64,000 nucleotides of DNA from G965233625 sp965233625 (GCA_965233625.1 OZ247499.1:5270001-5334000), one strand, 5' to 3'. Shown: positions 43,250-52,296, counted from the first letter of the stretch. The notes: generated from the letters alone by a model not told the origin. Program-made: numbers and translations.

Positions 43250-43969
43250 CTACTGGCGCGCAGGCGCGTATGGGGTGATGATCTTCTGGACATCGCGTAG
43301 CAGCTTCTCATATTTCGCTGATTCCGCCTCGTCAATTAGATACACATACCAGTCGCGCCGCATGTCAAAAGCCAAGCTGTCATAAAAATGCGTCGGCAAC
43401 TTCTGCGGCGCGGTGCGTAGCCACACGAATTGATATTGGCGGATGAGTTGACGCTCAGCCTTGTCACGCGGAGAAAAACTACGCGGCGGAATTGGCGGGC
43501 TTGTCTTTGCCGCCCAGGGGATACCTTGCAGGTGCTTCTTGTAGAAGGCGCCACGTTCTTGACGCTTTAACTCGTTTCCCCGTCTCAGTTCCGTGTATTG
43601 CGAACGGTTGACGTAGGGACGGCTTTCAAATGTCAGCGTGACTTGCTGACGGTGCGTTGGCGTCTTCGCGCCTGGCGGTAAAGCGGGGCTGCTTGGCGCG
43701 ACGATTTCAACCTCTAACTGCCCGGTCGACTGAATGATCAATGCCGGCGTATTTTCACGCACACCGCGCACCTGGACGGTGGGGGTGACGTCCGCTTTCC
43801 AGCCGGCAGGCAGTACCGCGCGGACCTTGGTGAGTAACGTCTCTAACGTTGCTGCATCGTGAGTTTCATCCGCAACGGCGACTGGTGAAATCGCGAAAAA
43901 CAACAGCGGGACAATGTACAGACCGATGCAAGGTTGAAGACGACGGGCCATGCGAAAATACCACTTCAA
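43250..43969 (-). CDS. secreted protein of unknown function (239 aa)
   Basis: A signal peptide is present ('GLYIVPLLFFAISPVAVADE', cleavage near VAVA-DE). An ATG six codons inside (MARRLQPC) is an alternative start. The mature protein begins with a helical stretch, then 'LPAGWKADVTPTVQVRGVRE' and an Arg/Gln-rich middle ('QRQERGAFYKKHL'-like 'KRQERGAFYKKHLQGIPW'). No family recognised. The zinc-ribbon gene follows 9 bp downstream, suggesting co-transcription. Confidence 0.6.
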   Translation of the reverse strand: MKWYFRMARRLQPCIGLYIVPLLFFAISPVAVADETHDAATLETLLTKVRAVLPAGWKADVTPTVQVRGVRENTPALIIQSTGQLEVEIVAPSSPALPPGAKTPTHRQQVTLTFESRPYVNRSQYTELRRGNELKRQERGAFYKKHLQGIPWAAKTSPPIPPRSFSPRDKAERQLIRQYQFVWLRTAPQKLPTHFYDSLAFDMRRDWYVYLIDEAESAKYEKLLRDVQKIITPYAPARQ

Positions 43970-44002
43970 TAAGTGCGATGCCTCTACAAGCGAATTTAAC
44001 CG

Positions 44003-44953
44003 TCAGCGGATGCTGTTCTTTACATCCAGCAATTGTGAGTTGGAGACGGCGTTGCCGAATGTGGCGAAGCGGTCGAACTGCCAGACGACCTTTTTCGTCT
44101 TGGGTTCGATTTCCACCAGCAACGGGTTGCCGGGGCCCGCGTGACAGTTGCCGATCACGTAGTTACCGCCTGGCAGCACTTCCAGCGTGGTGACCCAAGC
44201 GAAGGTGATGCCGGGCAGATCATTCTGTTCGAGTTTCCAGACAATTTTCTTCGCCGGCGTGACTTCCAGCACACTGTGCCCGTTACCGGTGGCGATCAGC
44301 GTGTTGCCATTCTTCAGCCGCAACGCGCAGAACGCCTGATTGCCAAACGCTTCCACGCCGTGGCCGCCCTTGGGTTCTCTGCCAAACATCGGCACTTCGT
44401 AATCCCAGACAACTTCACCGGCGGCGTTGTACTCGCGGACGGCGCCGTCGCCTTCGTGGCAGACGAGGTAATGACCGCCCGCCAGTTTGCGGACCAGTCG
44501 CGTATCGCGATGTGGGTGCGGATTGTCGATTTTCAGTTTAACGGTCTTCTGAATTTCGCCTTTGCGGTTGATCTCGATGATGCGGCCGGCGCCGCTTTCG
44601 GCGATCATTACGTTGCCGTTTTCTAATGGCAGGGCGGCGTGCACTTCGATGCGTTTACCCTGGTTGCCGTTGCTCTGGGCGGAGTTGTACGACCAGACAA
44701 CCTCTTTGGTTTTGCGATCGATCTCGACCACTTCACGATTGTTGCGCAGCGTCAGAATGTTACCGCCCGGCAGCACATGAATATCGTGAATGCCGCCCCA
44801 CGGCATCTGCCACTTAATCTTGCCCTGGGGACCAACAATGGCCAGCTTGTTCTTACCTTGCAACAGCACTTCATGCTGGGCGGAGGCGGGCAGTACAGGG
44901 AGCAACAAAGCGCAGAAGATAGTGCAGAGGAGCATGCGCATCGGAGTTATCAC
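44003..44953 (-). CDS. secreted beta-propeller (PQQ/NHL-like) protein
   Basis: 316 aa. Signal peptide 'MRMLLCTIFCALLLPVLPAS' then AQ. Six or so repeated blades of the type 'GGNILTLRNNREVVEIDRKT', 'NGNVMIAESGAGRIIEINRK', 'NGNTLIATGNGHSVLEVTPA' and 'GGNYVIGNCHAGPGNPLLVE' each end in a KEVVW/KIVWKLE strand. These repeats identify a propeller; no catalytic residue is obvious. A scaffold, or a binding protein for a secreted hydrolase, is likely. Small gap to the 43250-43969 gene (33 bp). Confidence 0.75.
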   Translation of the reverse strand: MITPMRMLLCTIFCALLLPVLPASAQHEVLLQGKNKLAIVGPQGKIKWQMPWGGIHDIHVLPGGNILTLRNNREVVEIDRKTKEVVWSYNSAQSNGNQGKRIEVHAALPLENGNVMIAESGAGRIIEINRKGEIQKTVKLKIDNPHPHRDTRLVRKLAGGHYLVCHEGDGAVREYNAAGEVVWDYEVPMFGREPKGGHGVEAFGNQAFCALRLKNGNTLIATGNGHSVLEVTPAKKIVWKLEQNDLPGITFAWVTTLEVLPGGNYVIGNCHAGPGNPLLVEIEPKTKKVVWQFDRFATFGNAVSNSQLLDVKNSIR

Positions 44954-45056
44954 CTTAGGTGTTGAAGAAACTTCTTAAGCGGCGCCTGTATTCAAGCTGG
45001 GTTAGCCCCCAGAACAGACGCCAAAAGGTGCTAACCATTCTACACGCCCGGATAGA

Positions 45057-45464
45057 TTACGGCGCTAATCCAAAACTGAAACTGGTGACGCTGGGCGTTA
45101 CTTCCGCAGTGAGGCCGGAAGTGGCGGTTTCGCGGTACTTCTTCGGAATATCGTCCACCTTTTTGTATTGCAGGCTAGGTGGCGAATCCGGGCTGCCCCC
45201 TACTTCTTCCATGACGGGTCGGACGACCACTTTGTAGCTGGCCGCGGGCAGACTTACTTTGTATTCACCGTTGTTCAGCGTTGATGTGGCTGCATAGCCT
45301 TTGTCGCTGTTTTCAAACGATATTTCGCCCTCTTTCACAGGGGCGTCGTTATAGGTGACCTTGCCAGTCACATCGTAATAGACGGGGCCAGATCCGCCGC
45401 AGCCTACGGCGAAAAGACAGATCAAGGCGGTCAGGCTAACGCCGATACGGAGATTCAGTTGCAT
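45057..45464 (-). CDS. lipoprotein with carboxypeptidase-regulatory-like beta-sandwich
   Basis: 135 aa. The lipobox is 'TALICLFAVGCGGSG' with Cys at about residue 22, so it is lipid-anchored. The mature domain opens 'VYYDVTGKVTYNDAPVKEGE' then ISFEN, and 'NNGEYKVSLPAASYKVVVRP' is the regulatory-like (CarboxypepD_reg/transthyretin-type) fold common in planctomycete lipoproteins. It lies downstream of the DUF1559 gene on the same strand after a terminator hairpin (45491-45530). DUF1559 and such lipoproteins are frequent neighbours in planctomycetes. Confidence 0.82.
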   Translation of the reverse strand: MQLNLRIGVSLTALICLFAVGCGGSGPVYYDVTGKVTYNDAPVKEGEISFENSDKGYAATSTLNNGEYKVSLPAASYKVVVRPVMEEVGGSPDSPPSLQYKKVDDIPKKYRETATSGLTAEVTPSVTSFSFGLAP

Positions 45465-45490
45465 GGTTCTTCCTCAAGTCTGGACTCAAT

Positions 45491-45530
45491 AAAAAGAGCC
45501 GCGACATCTCCGGGCTGGAAAGGTCGCGGC
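45491..45530 (-). terminator. rho-independent terminator of the DUF1559 gene
   Basis: Perfect 8-bp stem GCCGCGAC/GTCGCGGC (45498-45505 with 45523-45530). On the minus strand it is followed by TCTTTTTA. It lies 39 bp beyond the stop and before the lipoprotein gene, so read-through would be needed to reach the latter. Confidence 0.8.
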
Positions 45531-45569
45531 GTACAAATCGTTCTTCTGCTGCCGTTATAACCGTAGGTG

Positions 45570-46577
45570 TTACGGGAACGATACAGGCAGGCCGTCGTTG
45601 CGGTCAGCAAGCGCTTTGACCACATCCAGCTCTGTCGTTTCCGCCAGGAAACGCGTGGAGCCATCGGCCACGCCCACGATGACGCCGCCTGGATGGGCCG
45701 ACTGAACGGGCGTGTTACAGCCCTGATTCTTCGCCCAGCCGCCGCCGATGATCTTGGTGTTAATCGCCTGACGGATGGTGGTCATGTTGTAGCAGCGATC
45801 ATCTTCCGGCCACGAATCGGCGCCGCCCGTGTGAATGGTGTCGTTCTTAGAGCCCATGACCCAGCCGCTGTTGGGATGGTTGCGGGCGTCGAAAGTTCTG
45901 TTGGTGCCATCGGTGGTGTAGCCCGACTGTTCGCCGAAGAAGAACGTGTTGGAGGTGCCGTCGGTGATCTCTCCGAATCGCACACCTTTCTTCACACGGA
46001 AACAACCAGCCGCCGAGTGGTGCGAACTGGCTTCTGCCGCAGTGTCTACGATGCGGAGATTGCTGCCAGCAATCGGGATGTAAGTGGACTGGAAGATCTG
46101 GGCGCCGCTCTGGTCCTTGAAACGCTCTAACGGACTTGAGGGACAGAAATAGCCGTCTACGGAAACATCGTTCAGCAGCGTGCGTAGCGGGCCAGCGGTG
46201 CTTGCCCCGAGCCAGAAGTTGGTGCCATTAAGATCCGATCCGCCGAGCGTCTGTAGCTGGTCGTAGAGGTTGCCTTGCTCAACAAATGGCAGGAGCAGAA
46301 CCAGCGTGGTCGGCGGGTGCGGGCCGCCACCGCTGTTGTTGTCTGTTGAGTTTGAAAGCGGCGGCAGCGTGCCGTAGGTGTCGTGATAATTATGCGTCGC
46401 CAGCGACATCTGCTTCAGATTGTTGGTGCAGGATGACCGTCTGGCCGCTTCACGCGCGGCCTGAACGGCCGGCAGTAGCAGCGCGACAAGTACGCCAATA
46501 ATAGCAATTACCACCAACAACTCGACGAGGGTAAAACCCCCTCTTGTTGCGGGCGCTTTCTCTGTTTGCCTGAACAC
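45570..46577 (-). CDS. DUF1559 pseudopilin-like protein
   Basis: 335 aa. The prepilin N-terminus is 'RGGFTLVELLVVIAIIGVLV' then ALLLPAVQAAREAARRSSC. The domain ends with the H-X9-DG motif in 'SAHPGGVIVGVADGSTRFLA'. Loops between contain 'ITDGTSNTFFFGEQSGY', the second family signature. No Gly/Ser insertion is present, unlike the copy at 29914-30864. Its own terminator follows at 45491-45530. The role is unknown; surface or matrix protein after prepilin peptidase cleavage is plausible. Confidence 0.92.
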   Translation of the reverse strand: MFRQTEKAPATRGGFTLVELLVVIAIIGVLVALLLPAVQAAREAARRSSCTNNLKQMSLATHNYHDTYGTLPPLSNSTDNNSGGGPHPPTTLVLLLPFVEQGNLYDQLQTLGGSDLNGTNFWLGASTAGPLRTLLNDVSVDGYFCPSSPLERFKDQSGAQIFQSTYIPIAGSNLRIVDTAAEASSHHSAAGCFRVKKGVRFGEITDGTSNTFFFGEQSGYTTDGTNRTFDARNHPNSGWVMGSKNDTIHTGGADSWPEDDRCYNMTTIRQAINTKIIGGGWAKNQGCNTPVQSAHPGGVIVGVADGSTRFLAETTELDVVKALADRNDGLPVSFP

Positions 46578-46657
46578 TTTAGAACCTCGCGAAAATGAAG
46601 AAATGAATATTCACTGGTAAAGTATTCCTCCCAACACAAATTGAGAATAGCGAAAAC

Positions 46658-46672
46658 CCTGATTATCAGGGA
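46658..46672. other. short palindromic hairpin CCCTGATTATCAGGG
   Basis: A 6-bp stem with a 3-nt loop, followed by TTTT on the minus strand. It could be a weak terminator for the LptF/G gene or an operator near the DUF1559 promoter. The position alone does not decide. Confidence 0.3.
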
Positions 46673-46780
46673 AAACGCGGGTTACGCAGCGGTAATTGCC
46701 CGATCTGGCCGGGTAATTCAACACCTTCGGAGACGCAGTGACGCCTGACAGGGCTGGGGAATTGCCTTAGTCACGCCGTG

Positions 46781-47992
46781 CTATTCGCGCAGCGGTGCTG
46801 ACAGCATGTAGGCGACCGGTGCGAAGACCAGCAGCGGCGCCCAAGCGGCGAAGGGAGGACTTAGGATGCCGCTGCCTCCCAGTGCGTGGCAGAGAATAAC
46901 CACGATGAAGAAGACGATCACGATCAACAGGCAGTAGCCAGCGGCGACAAACAGATTGCGGTTCTCCCGCGAAAGAACGAGCGGCAGACCCATCAGCAGT
47001 AGCGCAATGTCTAACAGTGGCTGCACCATCCGGGCGTGCATCATCACACGGATGTCGGCGCCGAAATCGAGACTGGGGTTATGTAGGCCCGCCACAAGTT
47101 CCGCCGTGGAGGAATACTGCCGCCACGCGCCGCTGCCGGTAAGCTGCTCGAAACCGATGTCGCTGACGACAAAGCATTCGTCCTGGTTTAGCCAAGGCGT
47201 TTCCGCGGGGCAGTAAATGCTGACAGGTCCTGGCGCGGCTGGGCTGTGCGATGCTTTGGAAATGGGCTGAACGGTAGCTTTGCCACCTGACGGATCGTCT
47301 TCGAGCGGTTGCAGATGAGCGTTCGCAATGTCGCTAAGGTCCGGAGGCAGAGTAACGCCCTTCAGCAGATATCCTGCTGGATGGTTCTTACTGGCGGGTT
47401 TCTGAAACGCCTCGGCAGCGACAATCTTCGGGCCGAAGCCGGGCGGCGGTTCGTGCAGCATGAAGGCGGGTTGTTCAATGCGGCGGTCTTTCGCAAAACA
47501 ATGGACGCCGCTGATCAGGATGTTGCTGCGATAATCGTGCTGCGGCGTGATCTTCTTCGCCGTGGCGCCGCTCCAGTCCTGAGCGTTGCGGACCAGCTTC
47601 TCACGCACTTGCGGCAGCCCCACTTCGCGGTTGACGGCGGCCAGCAGGCTGATGGCAATCACGGCGCCAATCAGCGGTTTGATGACGCGTGTCTGCGAGA
47701 TGCCCCCGGCCATGATGGCGGTCATCTCGTTGCTGCGCTGCAACCACGTCACCACAAAGATGACGGCGATCAGCGACAACAGCCCGCTAATGCGGTCAAA
47801 GAACGAAAGCACGCGGGCGCCGTAATATTCGCCCAGCACGGTCAACAGCCCCTGTTCTTCACCATAAGCGATGAACTCATCGAGGTTGCCAAACGCATCG
47901 ATCACAATGTACAGGCCCGTCAGACTGACAAAGCAGATCACCAGCACCTTGGCGAACAGCAGCAGCACATATCGGTCGTAGACTTTCAGCAT
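46781..47992 (-). CDS. LptF/LptG-family permease (YjgP/YjgQ)
   Basis: About 403 aa from the ATG at 47992 (MLKVYDRYVLLLFAKVLVIC); longer frames upstream have no ribosome-binding site. Helices at the N-terminus ('YVLLLFAKVLVICFVSLTGL', 'ISGLLSLIAVIFVVTWLQRS', 'VIKPLIGAVIAISLLAAVNR') and C-terminus ('MVQPLLDIALLLMGLPLVLS', 'GYCLLIVIVFFIVVILCHAL') enclose a large periplasmic beta-jellyroll-like region of about 200 aa. This is the LptF/LptG architecture of the lipopolysaccharide export ABC system. LptA, LptB and LptC are not in the window, and whether it is F or G cannot be told here. Confidence 0.87.
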   Translation of the reverse strand: MLKVYDRYVLLLFAKVLVICFVSLTGLYIVIDAFGNLDEFIAYGEEQGLLTVLGEYYGARVLSFFDRISGLLSLIAVIFVVTWLQRSNEMTAIMAGGISQTRVIKPLIGAVIAISLLAAVNREVGLPQVREKLVRNAQDWSGATAKKITPQHDYRSNILISGVHCFAKDRRIEQPAFMLHEPPPGFGPKIVAAEAFQKPASKNHPAGYLLKGVTLPPDLSDIANAHLQPLEDDPSGGKATVQPISKASHSPAAPGPVSIYCPAETPWLNQDECFVVSDIGFEQLTGSGAWRQYSSTAELVAGLHNPSLDFGADIRVMMHARMVQPLLDIALLLMGLPLVLSRENRNLFVAAGYCLLIVIVFFIVVILCHALGGSGILSPPFAAWAPLLVFAPVAYMLSAPLRE

Positions 47993-48127
47993 GGTTTTGC
48001 GCCAGCAATGCGTTGGGAGCGCCTGCCACAGGTGGCGTACGCAGCGGGGCGGTTGTACCCGCATTAGCCCGCGCACGGCAACACCGGTCCGCGGTTACCA
48101 GCAGAAATTCACGCCAGGAAACCGTTT

Positions 48128-48820
48128 TTAGGAAGCGTTCTGCGAGGCGCCACGCATTACATGGCAGACTGGCGCCGCTAGCAAGGCGCCCAGGACTGGC
48201 GCCAGCAGATACATCCAGACGTAGACGAACTCACCCGACACCAGGGCGGGTCCAAGCGAACGGGCGGGGTTCATAGAGGCGCCGCAGATGGGACCGGCGA
48301 ACATTGCTTCAAAACCGACCACGCCGCCGATCGCTGCGCCGGCCATAATGCCCTTCTCTTTGGCGCCGGTTGAGACGTTCAGAATCACGTACATCAGGAT
48401 GAAGGTCAGCACGACTTCCAGCACAAACGATTGCCACCACGGCCCGGCTGGAAGTGTGGAGCCAAGGTACTCATTATTCCAGAACAGAACCCGTAGCAGG
48501 ATGCACGCCAGGATGGCGCCAACGCATTGTGCCAGTATGTATGGCAGCAACCTGGCGCCTTGAAAACGTCCGGCGGCCCAGAAGGCGATGGAAACAGCGG
48601 GATTCATGTGGGCGCCAGAGATATCGCCGATGGCGTAGATCATGGCCATCACCACCAGACCAAATGTCAGCGCAACGCCCACATGCGTGACATCGCCCGT
48701 CTGCTGATTCACCACAATCGCGCCGCAGCCAGCAAAAACCAGCATAAATGTGCCGGTCAATTCGGCCACTAACTGCACGAACATTGTCGGTGCAGGAGCA
48801 GGCTTAGGAGGTTTGTTCAC
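48128..48820 (-). CDS. MIP-family channel (aquaporin)
   Basis: 230 aa, six helices with the two NPA motifs 'GAHMNPAVSIAFWAAGRF' and 'GASMNPARSLGPALVSGE'. The 'NPARS-x-GPA' signature and the small residue pattern of the selectivity filter point to a water-selective aquaporin (AqpZ-like) rather than a glycerol facilitator. The N-terminal 'MNKPPKPAPAPTMFVQLVAE' gives a short cytoplasmic Pro/Ala tail. It lies 135 bp upstream of lptF/G on the same strand. Confidence 0.92.
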   Translation of the reverse strand: MNKPPKPAPAPTMFVQLVAELTGTFMLVFAGCGAIVVNQQTGDVTHVGVALTFGLVVMAMIYAIGDISGAHMNPAVSIAFWAAGRFQGARLLPYILAQCVGAILACILLRVLFWNNEYLGSTLPAGPWWQSFVLEVVLTFILMYVILNVSTGAKEKGIMAGAAIGGVVGFEAMFAGPICGASMNPARSLGPALVSGEFVYVWMYLLAPVLGALLAAPVCHVMRGASQNAS

Positions 48821-48933
48821 CGGGCATTCTCAGAAAGTTGCGAGAGGAAACATTGCATTCTAAATTGAGACTTTATAACCACAACGCAACGTTCACGAAT
48901 TCGCGAGGTCTTCATATCCCCGGCGCCCGGATT

Positions 48934-49224
48934 ATGACATTCAGCAGCGCATCCAGAATCCTCAGCTTAGGCGTGGCGAGTCTTTACATGATGCTGTCTG
49001 CAGCCAACAGCGAGAATTTACTTGCATGTCTAGGCATCATACCTGGTCTGACAATTCCGCTAGGGCTTATCTGGTTTTCGGATGTTGTCAGCAGAATGGA
49101 TGAATGGGGCCGCCGCGGGCGTGATATTACCGACCGGGCGCCCGGCGTGATGTTTATCATCATGGGCTGGATCATACTGGCGCTGCCCTTGTTGCCTGTG
49201 GTCCTGTATCTGCTCGATAAATAA
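48934..49224 (+). CDS. small membrane protein (about 96 aa), unknown
   Basis: Two hydrophobic regions, 'ILSLGVASLYMMLSAANSEN' and 'GVMFIIMGWIILALPLLPVV' then LYLLDK, flank a charged cytoplasmic segment ('SRMDEWGRRGRDITDRAPGV'). The start is uncertain: the ATG at 48934 gives a compact protein, while a TTG at 48853 after GAGAGGAAACA would add about 27 residues. No family recognised. It lies between the aquaporin and signal peptidase genes, with the opposite orientation to both. Confidence 0.5.
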   Translation: MTFSSASRILSLGVASLYMMLSAANSENLLACLGIIPGLTIPLGLIWFSDVVSRMDEWGRRGRDITDRAPGVMFIIMGWIILALPLLPVVLYLLDK

Positions 49225-49295
49225 AAGCACTCCGCAGATTGCAGCTGCAGGTTGGGCCGTTTGATTGGTCTAGAAAAACGATGCGGAACCGGCAT

Positions 49296-50315
49296 TCAGC
49301 GATGCACGCGACAACGCGTGAGGGGCCAGTAAGTGTGTGTGACGACTCCCTTTATATAAGACGCCGGCACGGCATACGGCGGATGTCCCGGCGCGCCTGT
49401 CTCCCAGAATCTTGAGTCATTGGAATTGAGCGAGAAATCACCCAGCACGAAAAATTCATCCTCACCCAGTGCGGCGGGTTTTTCTGGCGAACCCCAGAAT
49501 TCTGGTGCGTATTCCTCCATGAACCGGGGAGATTCGTAGCGTATGCCTTTCAGATCATCTGGCGGTGTCATCGGTTTGCCGTCAATCCACACGGCGCCGT
49601 CTTTCACGACAACGGTTTCGCCGGGTAGCCCAATGAGCCGGAATAAGAATGAGTACCGCGGGTCGTCAGGTTTCAATAGGATGACCATGTCCCATCGTTC
49701 TGGCGTGACAATTTTGTTGCAAAGAATCCTGTCACCACCATAGATCCTCTCGTTAATACTCTCCAACTGATGTACGTGAAAGTTTTCACAGATCGTGGTT
49801 ACGCCATCGACGGGAAAACTATCCCGGACGGAACAGCAAGCAGATTTGCCACAATCTGGGCATACTCCCGCCCAGTGCTTTCCCAGCACGGTCGGCGCCA
49901 TTGCATTGGTGGGCATTTGAAATGCCTCGATCACGTACGGACGAATGATTAAAAAGGGGATGAAGAACATCAGCAGGTTTGAAAGCATGGTCGGCAGCCA
50001 TGCCTGGAACGCCTTGAGTGGCTTCACACGAAATATCTCAACAATCACAACGCAAGGCACTACCACGGCCGCAATGAGATTCGCAGCTACCAGGACAAGG
50101 CGCCGGAATTCTACCTGTGGCGTCGCGGCGTCAATCAGTATCCGGGCCAATGCCATCGCAACAAAGACAATCACAGTCGCTGCGCATACACGCCATAAAC
50201 TAGATACTTCCACCCGTGCCCAACGTAACCCCACCCACAAAAGACCACCCCAGAGAACAACAGACAGGAAGAGAAGCAGTAACACGACGCAGGTCAGCAC
50301 AACGGTGGATAGCAT
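49296..50315 (-). CDS. signal peptidase I-like protein (S26) with catalytic Ser replaced by Ala
   Basis: 339 aa. Three to four N-terminal helices are followed by the S26 domain. In place of the usual P-S-x-S-M-x-P-T the protein reads 'FQMPTNAMAPTVLGKHW', so the nucleophile is A138 (codon GCA at 49902-49904 on the minus strand). The general base Lys is present (K201 in 'GGDRILCNKIVTPERWDMVI') and so is the late box 'LGDFSLNSNDSRFWETG'. A Cys-rich insertion 'AGVCPDCGKSACCSV' follows the serine motif. Either a pseudo-enzyme, or cleavage by an unusual mechanism. Other planctomycete S26 proteins have a similar M-A-P-T-LLG-x-H motif with Ser (recalled). Confidence 0.85.
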   Translation of the reverse strand: MLSTVVLTCVVLLLLFLSVVLWGGLLWVGLRWARVEVSSLWRVCAATVIVFVAMALARILIDAATPQVEFRRLVLVAANLIAAVVVPCVVIVEIFRVKPLKAFQAWLPTMLSNLLMFFIPFLIIRPYVIEAFQMPTNAMAPTVLGKHWAGVCPDCGKSACCSVRDSFPVDGVTTICENFHVHQLESINERIYGGDRILCNKIVTPERWDMVILLKPDDPRYSFLFRLIGLPGETVVVKDGAVWIDGKPMTPPDDLKGIRYESPRFMEEYAPEFWGSPEKPAALGEDEFFVLGDFSLNSNDSRFWETGAPGHPPYAVPASYIKGVVTHTYWPLTRCRVHR

Positions 50316-50369
50316 CTGTTTGTTCGCCTCCCTTTATCCTTCGTTCTGAACGCGGAGTGCGGACCGCGG

Positions 50370-50828
50370 TTACAACGCCAGTAGTTCGATGCGTGTGTCG
50401 AACCTTAGTGAAACGACGAACCAGTCGCTGCCGGGGCGGCGGTAGAAGCTGATGTACCAGACGACGGGTAGATTCTCGGTCTTGTAGAGGTACCGCAGCA
50501 GGACGACGTCGTTGCCGATGCGGCGGGCGTCGACGGCTTCGAAGCCGAGATAGCGGCCGTATTTCTTCAGGCCGGTGTACCGCTGCACCATCTTGGTCAT
50601 ATCTTCTTCCCGCGTCTGGCGGATGGGGCTGGCGGTCAGCAGCGTGTCAAACGCGCGGCGGGGCGTTGCATCGGTGGTGACACTGTCGAAAAATGTTTTC
50701 ACGCGTGCCTGCAAGCGGGTGACTTCCGCGTCGGGCGTCTGTGCTGTTGCAGTCGCTACCGGAACGAATAGGCAGCAGGCGGTGACGATGGCGGGCAGCA
50801 GGCGCCGGAGTGAACGTAAATCATCCAT
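50370..50828 (-). CDS. secreted protein of unknown function (152 aa)
   Basis: The signal peptide is 'LPAIVTACCLFVPVATATAQ', with cleavage after AQ or nearby. The mature part is a mixed alpha/beta domain: 'TRLQARVKTFFDSVTTDATP', 'TKMVQRYTGLKKYGRYLGFE' and 'PVVWYISFYRRPGSDWFVVS' then LRFDTRIELL. No active-site motif recognised; the fold resembles the many small NTF2-like secreted domains. FolC ends upstream and signal peptidase follows, all minus, but intergenic spacing does not prove an operon. Confidence 0.6.
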   Translation of the reverse strand: MDDLRSLRRLLPAIVTACCLFVPVATATAQTPDAEVTRLQARVKTFFDSVTTDATPRRAFDTLLTASPIRQTREEDMTKMVQRYTGLKKYGRYLGFEAVDARRIGNDVVLLRYLYKTENLPVVWYISFYRRPGSDWFVVSLRFDTRIELLAL

Positions 50829-50883
50829 GATGCAGATATAGTGGTGGGGTGCGGTGCGGGGTGCGAGTCGTTGGACCTACAGG

Positions 50884-52296
50884 TTAATCTACCCGCAGCG
50901 GTGATGCCTGCAGAATCGCGCGCATTTCCGCCGCGATGAAGAACGACCCCGCTACGCACACAGCGTCTTCCGCGCCGGTGCTGCTTCGCAGCAGGTCGGT
51001 CGCCTCTTGCGGACCGGCAGCAACTTCCACGACTGCATCCTCTGCCGCATGCTGCCGGGCGAAACCGGCAAGGGCCTGCGGATCGCTGGCGCGCGGGTTG
51101 TTGTGAAAACGGGTGACGATGATCCGCTGAAATTGCGGCGCCAGTTCGCGCAGCATGCCGTCTGGATCTTTATCGCTGCTGGTCGCGAAGACCAGTGTCC
51201 GCCGGCCCTGGCAGCGGATGCCGCGGATCACCTCCACCAGCGACCGCACCGAAGCGACGTTGTGCGCCACATCAACAATCAACACCGGCGACTGCTGCAG
51301 CACTTCGATCCTCGCGGCGAATGTCGTCGCGGCCAGCGCCTGCCGCACATCGTCATCCGCAATGCGCCAGCCTTGTTGCCGTAGCGTCTGCACTGTGGCC
51401 AGTGCACATGCCGCATTGGCGCCTTGGGCGGCGCCGCGGACCTGGGTGCGCACGTCTGGTAGATTCACTTCCCCTTTGGCCGTCTGCATACGGAAGTTGA
51501 TCGCAACGGGCGGCGGCAGGGGGCTGCTGGTTTCTTCGGCGGCGACGTGTTCAAAGTGGAAATCGCGGCCGCGAAGAATAAGCGGAGATCCGCGACTATG
51601 GGCGACTTCGGCGATCACAACGGCCGGCTCCTGCTCTACGACACCGCTGACGACCGGCACGCCGGGCTTGATGATGCCGGCTTTTTCCCGCGCGATTTTT
51701 GCCAGCGTATCGCCCAGCAGATGCGTGTGATCGTAGCTGATGGAAGTGATGATGCTGACCGCAGGCGTGACGACATTGGTGGAATCTAAGCGGCCGCCCA
51801 GACCGGTTTCAAGCACCACGGCGTCGCAACCGCTTTGCTTAAAATGCAGCATCGCCAGCGCGGTGGTGATCTCAAAGAACGTCGGCGCCAGGCTGCCGCC
51901 CGCGGCGCTGGTCTGCTGATCCATCTCTTCCACAACGGGCCGGATCGTGGCAATGGCCGCGGCGAATTCCTGCTGGCTGCAGATGGCGCCATCCACCACC
52001 ATCCGCTCTTCGATACAGTGCAGATGCGGCGAAGTATACAGCCCCGTGCGATAACCGGCGCGGGTCAGGCAGGCGGCGATCATGGTGGCGGTGGAGCCTT
52101 TGCCTTTGGTCCCTGCCAGATGAATGGCCGGTGCGGCCTGGTGCGGATTGCCCAGGCGCCGCAACAGATCGCGCATGCGGGCGAGCTTGTAGAACTGCGG
52201 CTTGTATGCGTCGGGCTGGACACGTTCGTAATTGATGCGGCCAAACAGAAACGCCAGCGCGGTATCGTACCCGGCGATGTTAGAAGTTGAACCCAT
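50884..52296 (-). CDS. folC: bifunctional folylpolyglutamate synthase / dihydrofolate synthase
   Basis: About 470 aa. ATP-dependent glutamate ligase of folate metabolism. The P-loop is 'PAIHLAGTKGKGSTATMIAA' at about 58-75. The Mur-ligase-like block follows with 'YRTGLYTSPHLHCIEERMVV', and the second domain carries 'VLIVDVAHNVASVRSLVEVI' and 'VFATSSDKDPDGMLRELAPQ'. The first ATG in a reasonable context is at 52296; a TTG at 52311 is possible. Together with the 5-formyl-THF cyclo-ligase at 7289-7879 it is the second folate enzyme in the window. Confidence 0.95.
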   Translation of the reverse strand: MGSTSNIAGYDTALAFLFGRINYERVQPDAYKPQFYKLARMRDLLRRLGNPHQAAPAIHLAGTKGKGSTATMIAACLTRAGYRTGLYTSPHLHCIEERMVVDGAICSQQEFAAAIATIRPVVEEMDQQTSAAGGSLAPTFFEITTALAMLHFKQSGCDAVVLETGLGGRLDSTNVVTPAVSIITSISYDHTHLLGDTLAKIAREKAGIIKPGVPVVSGVVEQEPAVVIAEVAHSRGSPLILRGRDFHFEHVAAEETSSPLPPPVAINFRMQTAKGEVNLPDVRTQVRGAAQGANAACALATVQTLRQQGWRIADDDVRQALAATTFAARIEVLQQSPVLIVDVAHNVASVRSLVEVIRGIRCQGRRTLVFATSSDKDPDGMLRELAPQFQRIIVTRFHNNPRASDPQALAGFARQHAAEDAVVEVAAGPQEATDLLRSSTGAEDAVCVAGSFFIAAEMRAILQASPLRVD

